A DNA stretch of 64,000 nucleotides from Chitinophagaceae bacterium (GCA_947459295.1 CANHCY010000009.1:1-64000); one strand, 5' to 3'. Shown: positions 9,119-18,510, counted from the first letter of the stretch. The notes: generated by a model not told the origin, from the sequence alone. Translations and numbers: made by a program.

Positions 9119-10702
9119 ATGAAAAAAATATTATTCATTTCAAGTTTAGCAGTAACGCTGGTTGTTTCTTCTTGTAAGAAAGCAGACTTCGCTGATAGCT
9201 ATACCGATCCTTCTAAAATTGCGGTATCTTCTGTTGAGAAGCAATTTGCTGGATTCGTGAACTCAAACCTTGGCTTTATTATGCCAGGTTACTGGAACTA
9301 CTTTGTGGTTCAAAGAATTACCAACAACCGCTACACACAGTCTGTGGGTTGGGCTAATGCAACAGGTCAGTACATACCAGGTGGTGGTGCTGTTTCTGAT
9401 CATTGGAATGCTTATTACAGCTTTTTGGCTCAGTACAAAGAGTTAGTAAAAATCAACAAAGCTTTATCTCCTGCCGATCAAGCAGAGAGAAGAATTTTTA
9501 TGATCGCTGCTACTATCTATTTCTATGATTACACACAGAAAATGGTAGACGTTCATGGAGATCTTCCTTGGTCTGCTGCTGGTATGTTAAGTGCCAACGG
9601 TGGAGATTATTTAGCTTCTTTACCTAAGTATGACAAAGCACAGGATATCTACACTAAAATGTTAGATGATTTAAGAGGTTTCTCTACCGAGTTAAACAGC
9701 TTAACAGTACCTGCTGCTATCCAAACAGCGTTTAATACCCAAGATTTTATCTTAAAGGGTAGTAAAGTAGCTTGGACTAGATACTGTAATTCACTTCGTT
9801 TAAGAATGCTTACGCGCGTTTCTGGTTCTACAGAATTTGCTTCTAGAGCATCTACTGAAATCGCTGCAATGGCTACTGCTCCTGCAACATTCCCATTAGT
9901 AAGTTCAAATGCAGAGAATATCCAAATCAATGTATTTAGCTTAAACACACCAGTTGCTGGTAGCAACTTTCAAGGTGGTTTAGAAGATTGGAATGGTAAC
10001 CTAGCTAGTGCTGCAATGATTAACCATATGGTAACAAATGGTGATCCACGTTTACCAGTTTTATTTGAGCCAGGACCAGCTGCGGGTGGTGTTTATAGAG
10101 GTATCGACCAAATGGCTGCACCTTCTGTAACAGAAGCCTTGATTTTAACAAATACCGTAGCGATGTATAACCGTTCTACTACAAGTAGAAACTTTTTCTT
10201 CCCAGGTGTTTTAATTAATGCTGCAGAAGTATCATTCCATTTAGCGGAAGCACATTTAAAAGCTGGTAACTTATCAGCTGCTAAAGATGCTTACAACAAA
10301 GGTATCGAGCAATCTACAGAGCATTATTTCAATATCCGTAGAGTAACAACGAACACAACCAGTCCTGCTGTAGTGCCTTATACTGCTGCTCAAATTACAG
10401 CGTATCAAACTGCTGCTGGTATCAACTGGGATCTTGCAACAACTGCTGCTGCAAGACAAGCACTTATTTCAAATCAACGTTGGTTACATTACAATGTAAT
10501 TCAACCGTTTGAAAACTGGGCTGAAGTTAGAAGAACAGATTTACCTGCATTAAGATTCTGGGCTGATGATGCAACTCCAACAAACGTAGCTCCGCCTACA
10601 CGTTGGATGTATCCTTCTTCAGAAAACGTATATAACAAAGCGAACTACGCTGCTGTTAGTGCAAACGATAAAGCAACTGTTAAAATTTTCTGGGATAGAT
10701 AA
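9119..10702 (+). CDS. SusD/RagB-family lipoprotein (SusD-like_2 type)
   Basis: This is the surface glycan-binding lipoprotein that pairs with the SusC transporter 35 bases upstream. The signal peptide ends at a lipobox with Cys19 (VVSSCKK). The 527 residues are mostly helical with TPR-like segments, as in this family, and the N-terminal part (YWNYFVVQRITNNRY, VHGDLPWS) resembles the SusD-like_2 branch more than classical SusD. The C-terminal part includes the common region RWLHYNVIQPFENWAEVRR. It shares the selective codon use of its SusC partner and ends just before a strong terminator, so it closes the operon. Confidence 0.92.
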   Translation: MKKILFISSLAVTLVVSSCKKADFADSYTDPSKIAVSSVEKQFAGFVNSNLGFIMPGYWNYFVVQRITNNRYTQSVGWANATGQYIPGGGAVSDHWNAYYSFLAQYKELVKINKALSPADQAERRIFMIAATIYFYDYTQKMVDVHGDLPWSAAGMLSANGGDYLASLPKYDKAQDIYTKMLDDLRGFSTELNSLTVPAAIQTAFNTQDFILKGSKVAWTRYCNSLRLRMLTRVSGSTEFASRASTEIAAMATAPATFPLVSSNAENIQINVFSLNTPVAGSNFQGGLEDWNGNLASAAMINHMVTNGDPRLPVLFEPGPAAGGVYRGIDQMAAPSVTEALILTNTVAMYNRSTTSRNFFFPGVLINAAEVSFHLAEAHLKAGNLSAAKDAYNKGIEQSTEHYFNIRRVTTNTTSPAVVPYTAAQITAYQTAAGINWDLATTAAARQALISNQRWLHYNVIQPFENWAEVRRTDLPALRFWADDATPTNVAPPTRWMYPSSENVYNKANYAAVSANDKATVKIFWDR

Positions 10703-10726
10703 TTGATCTACGAAAATTTTTCGCAT

Positions 10727-10761
10727 AAAAATAGCCGCTCGTAAGAGCGGCTATTTTTTTT
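10727..10761 (+). terminator. Rho-independent terminator after SusC/SusD operon
   Basis: A perfect 10-bp stem ATAGCCGCTC / GAGCGGCTAT with the tetraloop GTAA is flanked by an A-run on the left and a T-run on the right. It lies 25 bases after the SusD stop codon. Confidence 0.92.
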
Positions 10762-10833
10762 ATAGCACTAAGCTAAGCGTGTTACGAAAACAATTGTTGC
10801 GAAAGATTTTTGTACGAAAACTAGGTGGTTTTT

Positions 10834-11700
10834 TTATTTATCAAACTGAACCCTAAATGCTTTAGGGCAACAATTTTTTGTTTCTTTAAATAATTTATTA
10901 AAATTAGAAACCGACTTATAACCGCATGCATAGGCTACTTCAGAGATGCTCCAATCTGTTTCAATTAAATATTTGCAAGCTTGTGCAATGCGCATGTCAT
11001 TTAGATATTCAACAAATTTTTTCTTGTTACGTTTTTTAAATAACCTGCAAAAAGATTGTGGCGTTAAATTAGCAAGCTCTGCTACTTGATTTAAGGAAAT
11101 AGGTTGTTTAAAATTTTCATGTACATATTTATATACGCTAGCGAGCCTATCGGCGCCATCTTTACTTACTGGCTTTGTGTAGCCTTCGGTAGTGATGAGT
11201 TCATTGTCTTTTGCAGTAGAAATTAAATGTAGCACTTCAAAAAGTCCAATGACGCGCTCAAAATCTTTTTGCGCTACCATCTTTTCTAATTTAGCACCAA
11301 TTTTTTTTCTGGTATCATCGCCTATTTTAATACCTCTTTTTGCTTTTTCAAATAAGGTTTTGATATTACTGGCTTCGTCTAATTCGTAAAAATCAGGTCC
11401 AAATAGATTTTTATTGAAGTATACCACTATGGCTTTGGCTTTGTGGTTTTGCTGCCCATTGTAGTAGGTTTCATCATTTAACCATACATGTGGAAGGTTT
11501 TCACCAATAAAAACCATGTCATCCTCCTTAAATGCCTCTATTTTATCACCAATAATGCGCTTTCCATGACTCTCTTTTACCCATACAAGTTCTAATTCGG
11601 GGTGGGCATGAAAAGGAGCCATAAAATGTGGCTCATCTCTCTCTAAAACAGAAATGTAACTACTAGGGCTCTGTGTTATTTGTGTTTGAAGCAGTTTCAT
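10834..11700 (-). CDS. AraC-family transcriptional regulator
   Basis: This is a 288-residue one-component regulator. The N-terminal half (about 1-150) is a cupin-like sensor (FMAPFHAHPELELVWV, GENLPHVW). The C-terminal part (about 185-285) is an AraC/XylS DNA-binding domain with two helix-turn-helix units (LNQVAELANLTPQSFCRLFKKR and ISEVAYACGYKSVSNFNKLFKE). It is convergent with the fucosidase/SusCD operon and divergent from the secreted metalloprotease gene. Its architecture is that of sugar-responsive regulators of the RhaS/MelR type, so control of the neighbouring glycan locus is plausible but not shown. The ATG at 11700 gives a start without extra N-terminal sequence. Confidence 0.93.
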   Translation of the reverse strand: MKLLQTQITQSPSSYISVLERDEPHFMAPFHAHPELELVWVKESHGKRIIGDKIEAFKEDDMVFIGENLPHVWLNDETYYNGQQNHKAKAIVVYFNKNLFGPDFYELDEASNIKTLFEKAKRGIKIGDDTRKKIGAKLEKMVAQKDFERVIGLFEVLHLISTAKDNELITTEGYTKPVSKDGADRLASVYKYVHENFKQPISLNQVAELANLTPQSFCRLFKKRNKKKFVEYLNDMRIAQACKYLIETDWSISEVAYACGYKSVSNFNKLFKETKNCCPKAFRVQFDK

Positions 11701-11826
11701 ATAAATGGCTTTCAGTGTAAATCAATGAAAATTATCCTTCTTAGCAAATCGTAGTTAAATCTAGCTCTATTTTAACAAACAAATTAAATTAATTTTAACT
11801 ATAAATTCCTTAAAATTAACATATCA

Positions 11827-11842
11827 GTTAAATTAATTTAAC
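11827..11842. promoter_or_regulatory. 16-bp perfect palindrome in divergent intergenic region
   Basis: GTTAAATTAATTTAAC is its own reverse complement and lies between the AraC regulator and the T9SS protease gene. A near copy (TTAAATTAATTTTAAC) begins about 43 bases to the left, near 11784. It may be an operator for the AraC regulator or for the protease operon. AT-rich intergenic DNA produces such palindromes by chance more easily than balanced DNA, so the call is tentative. Confidence 0.35.
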
Positions 11843-11930
11843 GATATTTATCAGTTATTTTTATGAATTTGCAATGAGTGGCAAACGCTTTATCAATGAG
11901 AGTGCCCAAATATTAAACTGTATTTAATTT

Positions 11931-14900
11931 ATGATGCGAAAATTTTTGTTGGTATGTAGCTTTATTTTATCTGCACTCGCCTCTTTTGGTCAGCCTATTT
12001 TTGAAGCACCTAGGTGCGGGGCTGATGTATACCAACAATTGCTTCGACAAGACCCCCTCTATGTTTCCAAAGAAAATGTGATGAATGAAAAAATTAGAGC
12101 GTGGGTACTTCAAGCATCTGGACAAAGAAGCATTCGCATCTCAGTCAATAATGATGGTAATAATAATGTAGTGGTTGCGCCAATGTCTGTCCCGGTAGTA
12201 ACCATACCTGTAGTTTTTCATATCGTAAATCAAAACGCTGCCGCCATAACGGATCAAATGGTTATTGATGCTGTTGCAGAGCTAAACAAAGCATTTGCGC
12301 ATGCTGGTATATATGGTACAGATCCTAAAGGTGTTGATACACGCATTCAATTTTGTTTGGCTACGCGCACGCCGGATGGCGGAAAAACAAATGGTATCGA
12401 CCGCATTAATAGTTATTATCAAAATATAGATGTAGACTTAGAAGGTGGCAAACTTGATGCACTTTCAACTTGGGATCCGTCCAAATATGCAAATATTTGG
12501 TTGGTGAATTCGATACAAGGTGAAATTCCCCCTAGTATTTTTGAATGCGGAAAATGGGAACGTATGGGCTATGGTGGTTATGCTAGTGCAGGGGGTGGAC
12601 TTGTAGTGAGTAGTTTAAGTACGCCGCTTGTTGCACATGAAATGGGGCACTATCTTTCTTTGCTGCATACATTTGCTGGAACCAATTGCTTAAATAATGA
12701 TTGTACTACCGATGGTGACAAAGTGTGTGATACGCCGCCTGATAGAAGTATAAAGGGTTCGTCATGTACTTCGCCAGAAAATTCATGTAATACCGATACT
12801 GTTTCTGGTCCATTTACAACTGATGTGCCAGATAATATTTCAAATTTTATGGACTACGGAAGTCCTTGTCCATCTGTGTTTACACAAGGACAAGCAGATC
12901 GTATGATGGCATTTTTAAACGTATTTAATGGTGGTAGTTTATTAGCGAGTGATGGTTGTTCTGCACCATGTCCAGATAATGTAGTTGCCAGTTTTAATTT
13001 TGATGGAAATCCACATCCTATAGTTGGAAGTACTGTAAATTTTATCAATACAAGTATTGGAGCACTCACTTACGAATGGTATTTAAATGGTGTACTTGTT
13101 AGTACTACTAATAATTATTCAAACACATTTACAGCAACTGGAACTTACAAAGTTGTATTAAAAGGGGCCACAGCGGCAGCAGGTTGTTACAGTACGTATA
13201 CGGCTAATGTATTTGTAAACTGTGGCGTTGATGCTAGATTTTCTCCAGATAAAAGAATTATAGCATCTGCAGCTGGAGTATACAAAGATCCTGTAGCTTT
13301 TTTAAATAAATCTTATGGCGCTACAGCCTATAACTGGTATGTATCTGATGAGTTAGGTGCCAACGAACAAATGGTATCTACTAGTACAGATTTATTATAT
13401 GATTTTTTAAAACCAGGAAGTTATAAGATAAGGCTAGTAGCGAGTGCAGGCGCTTGTATTAGTAATTCTCCAATCTATACTTTACAAGTAGACAATCCTG
13501 CTGCTGATGGACAAATTAATATTTACAGTGTAAGTTGTTATAAAAATGATAGTGTTCGGGTTGTATTTGGTGTACGTAATAACGGCTATGATACCATACC
13601 AGCAGGCGTTTCGATTAATTTTTATGATCGATATCCAACTGTTCCAGGTTCAATAAAAATGCTCAATAGTTTTGCTACCGATCAAATCATTTTAGGTAAG
13701 TGCGAAAAAGTATATACCCATATTGTAAAAGCACCACGTTTAAATTTAGACTCTATTTCACTTGTATTTGATGAAGAAAACAGTGTTACAGAATTAAATG
13801 AGGCTAATAATAGAACAAATAGAAAAGACTTTAAATTTAAGTTGCTTCTTTTTCCAAAAGACACAACCGTACTAGTGAATACAACGCTTACTATCAAAGA
13901 TAGTACTGCGCCAGATAAATTAGCGTCAATTAAATGGTCGTCTAGTAAAGGCTTATTGAGTTGTACTACTTGTTCAAATCCAGTACTATCTGTTATTGAT
14001 ACGACCCTTGTTAAAGCAAGTGCTATCAGTGTATTTGGTTGCGAAGATTCTACATTTGCAAATATTAAAGTATTTCCGGTTGATTTATCAATCAATAATT
14101 TAAATGTTCGCTGTTATAAAAGCGATAGTTTACAAATAACAAGTACGGTATGTTTAGATAACCAGTACACGAGTTTATACAAGCCTACTCACATTCGTTA
14201 TTTTGATAGAGACAGTACACTCCCCAATAGTAAATTTTTAGGTTCCGGATGGATTTTGGAGAGTACGTCATTTGCAGGAAACTGCGCAACAATTACACAT
14301 ATTGTTCGCAATCAAAATGTAACAAATGTAGTAGCGTATTTGAATAGTGGACTTATACCATTTGAAACGAGTACCGCAAATAATAAAGTAAGTATTGCGT
14401 ATGTTCCGTTTTCAATTCGTTTTAACCCTACACAAATTGATGTGTACAGGGGTGAGCCTACAACGTTACAACCCATCAATAGCGGCGATAAAGCAACTAC
14501 TATTGTTTGGACGCCTGCGCAGGGGCTTAGTTGTACGGGTTGTTTAACGCCTGTTTTAACTACAAATACCAATACTTTATTAAAAATTGTTGGGACTACA
14601 GCGCTTTTTTGTAAAGACTCTGCAACGCTGCAAGTAAATGCATATTACAGATCACATATTGCACTTCCGAATGCATTTTCACCTAATGCAGATGGATTAA
14701 ATGATGTGTTTTACGTGATTGCAGGCAAAGATGTAAAGCAAGTAAAACAGTTTCAGGTATTTAATAGATGGGGTCAAAAAATGTTTGAAAAAACAAATGG
14801 TAAAACCAACGATATCAGTTTTGGATGGAATGGTTATTACAATGGACAGCTAGTAGCACAAGGCACTTATGTGTATCAAATTGTTATTGAACTTTTAACT

Positions 14901-14945
14901 GGGGAATTAGAAATTCATAAAGGCAATATTAGCGTTATAAGATAA
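11931..14945 (+). CDS. Secreted M43-type zinc metalloprotease with T9SS type-B sorting domain
   Basis: This is a 1004-residue exported protease. It has a signal peptide (1-20, ending in SFGQ), a pappalysin/M43-like catalytic domain (about 85-345) with the metzincin zinc site HEMGHYLSLLH (His236, Glu237, His240, His246) and a downstream Met-turn (NFMDYGSPC). PKD-like domains follow, then two CARDB-like segments that both begin with a related pattern (SVSCYKNDSVRV and NVRCYKSDSLQI). The last roughly 90 residues are the gliding-motility-associated type-B domain (LPNAFSPNADGLNDVF ... FNRWGQKMF ... YVYQI). This domain directs export by the type IX system and, in known cases, surface attachment. 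A PorP/SprF gene follows after 5 bases, the usual partner for type-B cargo. Confidence 0.93.
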   Translation: MMRKFLLVCSFILSALASFGQPIFEAPRCGADVYQQLLRQDPLYVSKENVMNEKIRAWVLQASGQRSIRISVNNDGNNNVVVAPMSVPVVTIPVVFHIVNQNAAAITDQMVIDAVAELNKAFAHAGIYGTDPKGVDTRIQFCLATRTPDGGKTNGIDRINSYYQNIDVDLEGGKLDALSTWDPSKYANIWLVNSIQGEIPPSIFECGKWERMGYGGYASAGGGLVVSSLSTPLVAHEMGHYLSLLHTFAGTNCLNNDCTTDGDKVCDTPPDRSIKGSSCTSPENSCNTDTVSGPFTTDVPDNISNFMDYGSPCPSVFTQGQADRMMAFLNVFNGGSLLASDGCSAPCPDNVVASFNFDGNPHPIVGSTVNFINTSIGALTYEWYLNGVLVSTTNNYSNTFTATGTYKVVLKGATAAAGCYSTYTANVFVNCGVDARFSPDKRIIASAAGVYKDPVAFLNKSYGATAYNWYVSDELGANEQMVSTSTDLLYDFLKPGSYKIRLVASAGACISNSPIYTLQVDNPAADGQINIYSVSCYKNDSVRVVFGVRNNGYDTIPAGVSINFYDRYPTVPGSIKMLNSFATDQIILGKCEKVYTHIVKAPRLNLDSISLVFDEENSVTELNEANNRTNRKDFKFKLLLFPKDTTVLVNTTLTIKDSTAPDKLASIKWSSSKGLLSCTTCSNPVLSVIDTTLVKASAISVFGCEDSTFANIKVFPVDLSINNLNVRCYKSDSLQITSTVCLDNQYTSLYKPTHIRYFDRDSTLPNSKFLGSGWILESTSFAGNCATITHIVRNQNVTNVVAYLNSGLIPFETSTANNKVSIAYVPFSIRFNPTQIDVYRGEPTTLQPINSGDKATTIVWTPAQGLSCTGCLTPVLTTNTNTLLKIVGTTALFCKDSATLQVNAYYRSHIALPNAFSPNADGLNDVFYVIAGKDVKQVKQFQVFNRWGQKMFEKTNGKTNDISFGWNGYYNGQLVAQGTYVYQIVIELLTGELEIHKGNISVIR

Positions 14946-14950
14946 GTAAC

Positions 14951-15952
14951 ATGAGAAAAATATTTTTATTTATAGCTGTGTTACTTGTTTTTGCACATTC
15001 GTATGCTCAAGACCCACACTTTTCGCAATTTTTTGCATCGCCATTAACGATCAATCCTGCTAATACCGGAAACTTTAGTGGGTTACTTCGCGCAGCTTTA
15101 AATAGTAGAACCCAGTTACCTGAATTTAATAATGCTTACTCCACAAAAACATTATCATTAGATGCGCCTATTTTAAAAAAGTACATAAGAGAAGATGATA
15201 AATTAAGTGTAGGCTTATTAATTTTATCGGATCAGAGTGGAAATAAATTACTCAATGATAATAATATAGCAGCATCAGTTAGTTATAGTAAAGCGCTTGA
15301 TGAAAATGCCAATCATTCTATTGCTGTTGGCTTTCAGGTCAATTATAGTATGTACCGTTTTGATCCATTAAAAGCAAATTTTGAAGATCAATTAAGGGCT
15401 GGTGGATTTACGGGTAGTTCGGCAGAGATGATTCTTGGAAATAATTTTACAAAAAATACCATGGATATTAATGCTGGAATTTTATATACTGGTTCTACTT
15501 CCGACAATAATATTTTTTATGTAGGCGCTTCTTATTATCATTTTGCAAAACCAACGGTAGGCTTTATTACACCTACTTATTTTACAAATAGTAGGGTTAA
15601 TGTGCATGGCGGCGCCTATTTTTCTTTGTCGAGTGCCGCATCACTGCATACCAGTTTTCAATACCAACAGCAAGGTAATACCAACGAACTTTTAGTAGGC
15701 GGGGCTTTCAGTTATTATTTGGGAACAGATAATGGCCTTGAATTATATGCTGGACTTTGGAGCCGAGTAAAAGAAAGCATTATTCCCTATGTTGGACTAG
15801 AATGGAATCATATAAGGGCCGGGTTTACCTATGATATAGGTGCCGCTAATACACTAGCTTCTTCTAGATTTTATCAATCCTCCGAGTTTTCGCTCATTTA
15901 CATATTGGATAATAAAAGCAAAGCTTTTAAAATGAAATGTCCAAAATTTTAG
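14951..15952 (+). CDS. PorP/SprF-family type IX secretion outer membrane protein
   Basis: This is a 333-residue outer-membrane beta-barrel protein of the PorP/SprF family. A signal peptide (1-19, ending in SYAQ) is followed by the family hallmark DPHFSQFFASPLTINPANTG. It starts 5 bases after the T9SS type-B cargo gene and is very likely co-transcribed with it. Family members paired with type-B cargo are thought to help its secretion or attachment at the cell surface. The core T9SS machinery is not in this window. Its stop codon lies 1 base from the stop of the convergent phosphate transporter. Confidence 0.93.
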   Translation: MRKIFLFIAVLLVFAHSYAQDPHFSQFFASPLTINPANTGNFSGLLRAALNSRTQLPEFNNAYSTKTLSLDAPILKKYIREDDKLSVGLLILSDQSGNKLLNDNNIAASVSYSKALDENANHSIAVGFQVNYSMYRFDPLKANFEDQLRAGGFTGSSAEMILGNNFTKNTMDINAGILYTGSTSDNNIFYVGASYYHFAKPTVGFITPTYFTNSRVNVHGGAYFSLSSAASLHTSFQYQQQGNTNELLVGGAFSYYLGTDNGLELYAGLWSRVKESIIPYVGLEWNHIRAGFTYDIGAANTLASSRFYQSSEFSLIYILDNKSKAFKMKCPKF

Positions 15953-15953
15953 A

Positions 15954-17666
15954 TTATTTCACAAAAAGCGTAACAATAAAGTAAGTAATAGCCGCAAGTG
16001 TTGCGCTCACAGGTATAGTTAGTACCCAAGCCCATAATAGGTTGGTTGTTACACCCCATCTAACTGCACTCAAACGCTTTGTTGCACCTACCCCAATGAT
16101 AGAACCTGTAATGGTATGCGTGGTAGACACTGGAATACCCATTTGCCCTGTAAAAAACAAGGTAAATGCACCAGCAGTTTCTGCAGCAACGCCTTCTAGT
16201 GGTGTTACTTTGGTGATTTTTGACCCCATTGTTTTTACAATTTTCCAACCACCACTCATTGTTCCAAGGCCAATAGCTAAATAACAAGCAACAGGCACCC
16301 AGCTTGGTAGCTGACCAAAATCTTGAATATTTCCACTCGCAATTAACGCAGCTCCAATAATACCCATTACTTTTTGAGCATCATTACCTCCATGACCAAC
16401 ACTAAATGCGGCCGAGCTAAATAGCTGTAATTTCTTGAACATATTGGCTACCGTGTAGGCAGTAGGTGTTTTTACTTTTTCTACATATATATAGATGAGT
16501 ATAAAAAATAAAGAAGAAAGTAAAATACCATAAACAATCATTGAGTTATCGGCCTTGTCAATTTCACCAGCAAATGATTTTTCGATATTAAATTTCTCAA
16601 TCTTTTTCTTGACTTTATCAATATTTTGTGGCTTAATTGGATAAATTGCATTTACTGCTTTAATAGCAGAGTCAACAGAAATCTCACCAGCTAGATATAA
16701 TTTTAAAGGTTCTTTATAATCTTCTGTTTTTTCTTTTGCAATATCATATTCAGCTTTTGCTACTTTGTCTGATGGCGCTTTAGATTCCAATACCAAATAG
16801 TCATTTGCATTTCTAACAGCGTCTTTAATTTTGCTGGCAGCAGCACTTTTAAGCCATCCGCTATCATTTGCGATTTTAGCAATAGCAATTGCACTTGAAT
16901 TGTCAAAGTCGTTAACAAGCGGTTTAATATGATTATAATAAACGGTTGCTTTATCTAATTTTTCTTGATTGAGCGCTAGCTTTGCAAGTAAGGCGCTATC
17001 ACCTTGTTTCGACTTAAGCTCGTCATTAATGCTTACCACCTCTTTTTTGTATTTATCAATTCCATAAAACTTCTGAACGTTTTCGTTCATTTTATTGTTT
17101 TCGAAATTGTCAAATAATACTGCTGTACCAAGTGTTACCAAAATAATGATCGCGATCCGAAGCCAAATATTTCGCATGATTGTCACCACTGTAATAAATA
17201 CCGATATGATGATCCCGATAATGGGCGCTAAAAAAATGAAAAGTACCGTCATTAAAATGGTATGACTGTCTACAATTTTTGCCCAAGGGTAATTGATCCC
17301 TTTAACAGTAAGTGCATGTGCAATAGCAGCTCCAGCAAATCCACCAATTAAGGTATGTGACGATGAAGACGGAATACCATACCACCAGGTAAGTAAATTC
17401 CAAAAAATCGCAGCTAATAATCCAGAAAAAATTACTGGCAGCGTAATAAAATCTTTATAAACTGTTTTGCTAATGGAGTTAGCCACCGCATGGTCTTTAA
17501 ATATAAAGTAAGCAACACAGTTGAATAGCGCGGCCCATAACACTGCCTGAAATGGTGTTAATACTTTTGTTGAAACAACCGTAGCGATTGAGTTTGCTGC
17601 ATCATGAAAACCATTGATGTAGTCAAATATTAGCGCAAGCGCAATGATTACAATTAATAAACTCAT
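15954..17666 (-). CDS. PiT-family inorganic phosphate transporter with large central insert
   Basis: This is an inner-membrane phosphate permease of 570 residues. The two PiT signature regions are clear: FDYINGFHDAANSIATVVSTKVL and YGIPSSSSHTLIGG in the N-terminal half, and FSVGHGGNDAQKVMG and GIPVSTTHTITGSI in the C-terminal half. Between the halves, residues about 190-375 form a charged, helical, non-membrane insert (for example KYKKEVVSINDELKSKQ), much longer than in compact PiT proteins and probably a folded soluble domain. It lies 10 bases downstream of the PhoU-like DUF47 gene, the usual pit partner. The GTAACA repeat array lies upstream of the operon. Confidence 0.95.
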   Translation of the reverse strand: MSLLIVIIALALIFDYINGFHDAANSIATVVSTKVLTPFQAVLWAALFNCVAYFIFKDHAVANSISKTVYKDFITLPVIFSGLLAAIFWNLLTWWYGIPSSSSHTLIGGFAGAAIAHALTVKGINYPWAKIVDSHTILMTVLFIFLAPIIGIIISVFITVVTIMRNIWLRIAIIILVTLGTAVLFDNFENNKMNENVQKFYGIDKYKKEVVSINDELKSKQGDSALLAKLALNQEKLDKATVYYNHIKPLVNDFDNSSAIAIAKIANDSGWLKSAAASKIKDAVRNANDYLVLESKAPSDKVAKAEYDIAKEKTEDYKEPLKLYLAGEISVDSAIKAVNAIYPIKPQNIDKVKKKIEKFNIEKSFAGEIDKADNSMIVYGILLSSLFFILIYIYVEKVKTPTAYTVANMFKKLQLFSSAAFSVGHGGNDAQKVMGIIGAALIASGNIQDFGQLPSWVPVACYLAIGLGTMSGGWKIVKTMGSKITKVTPLEGVAAETAGAFTLFFTGQMGIPVSTTHTITGSIIGVGATKRLSAVRWGVTTNLLWAWVLTIPVSATLAAITYFIVTLFVK

Positions 17667-17676
17667 TAAACTTTAA

Positions 17677-18324
17677 TTAAGCGTACTTGATAATAATAGA
17701 TTCAATTACATTCGAAACATCTTCGATTTTGTCGGTTGCAATTTCAAGTACTTGATATATCTCTCTTTTTTTGATAATGATTTTAAAATCATTTTCTTGT
17801 TCAAATAATTTTTCGATACTCATATCAAATACATCATCTGCTTGGTTTTCGATACTATTAACTTTAATCATTGCATCTGTCATCCCTTTGATATTTTTCA
17901 TATCACGAAGGCCAAGTACTGCTTTTTTGGTTTCGATGGTACCTTGTAAAATAAGTTCTGTTAATTTATGAATACCTAAATCGTTAGGATTTATTTTGTA
18001 AAAATTAATTTTTTTAGCAGAAGCGTAAATATAATCTGCGATATCATCTAGCGATGTAGCTAGGTAGTGAATATCTTCTCTATCAAATGGTGTGATAAAG
18101 TTTCTTCCAAGCTCCGTAAAAATGTTATGTGTTAAATCGTCGTTGGTGTGCTCTAATGTTTCAATTTGTGCTAAAATACTTGCTCTTTTATCAGGGTCTG
18201 CCTCGTTCACCATTTCTTTGAGTTTGATACCCATTTGGTGTACGTGTTCTGCCACATCTTCAAATAACTGATAAAAAACGCGGTCTTTTGGTAAGAATAC
18301 TTTGAAAATTGAATTAAAGTCCAT
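17677..18324 (-). CDS. DUF47 family PhoU-like regulator of the PiT transporter
   Basis: This is a 215-residue all-helical cytoplasmic protein of the DUF47/PhoU-like family (formerly Pit accessory protein). Features include LEHTNDDLTHNIFTELGRNFITPFDREDI, a typical DUF47 segment, and IENQADDVFD. Such proteins bind metal clusters and modulate the adjacent phosphate permease. The gene precedes the PiT gene by 10 bases in one operon and is divergent from a phosphate-selective porin, so the whole group is a phosphate-uptake module. Confidence 0.94.
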   Translation of the reverse strand: MDFNSIFKVFLPKDRVFYQLFEDVAEHVHQMGIKLKEMVNEADPDKRASILAQIETLEHTNDDLTHNIFTELGRNFITPFDREDIHYLATSLDDIADYIYASAKKINFYKINPNDLGIHKLTELILQGTIETKKAVLGLRDMKNIKGMTDAMIKVNSIENQADDVFDMSIEKLFEQENDFKIIIKKREIYQVLEIATDKIEDVSNVIESIIIKYA

Positions 18325-18460
18325 GGTTTAAATTTTATTTACAAATAACATACCAAAGGTGGCAAAATCTAGTATCCTCACTCAATTAGGTATATTATCA
18401 AATTGTTAATTCACATAAGTAATTGATAATCAATAGAAAAATAACTATTTAGGCTTCCTT

Positions 18461-18510
18461 GTACCACTTGGTAACAATTCCGTAACATTCGCGTAACAAT
18501 TTGTTAATAT
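18461..18510 (+). promoter_or_regulatory. 11-bp direct-repeat array, candidate Pho box with promoter
   Basis: GTAACA occurs at 18471, 18482 and 18493, exactly 11 bp apart. A weaker copy (GTACCA) lies at 18461 and a degenerate one (GTTAAT) at 18503. Direct repeats with 11-bp period are the known layout of PhoB/PhoP-type response-regulator sites. The array lies between the DUF47-PiT operon and the phosphate-selective porin gene, where such control is expected. A loose Bacteroidota-type promoter, TTTG at 18500 and CAATTTTG at 18519, overlaps its right end. The regulator itself is not in the window. Confidence 0.55.
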
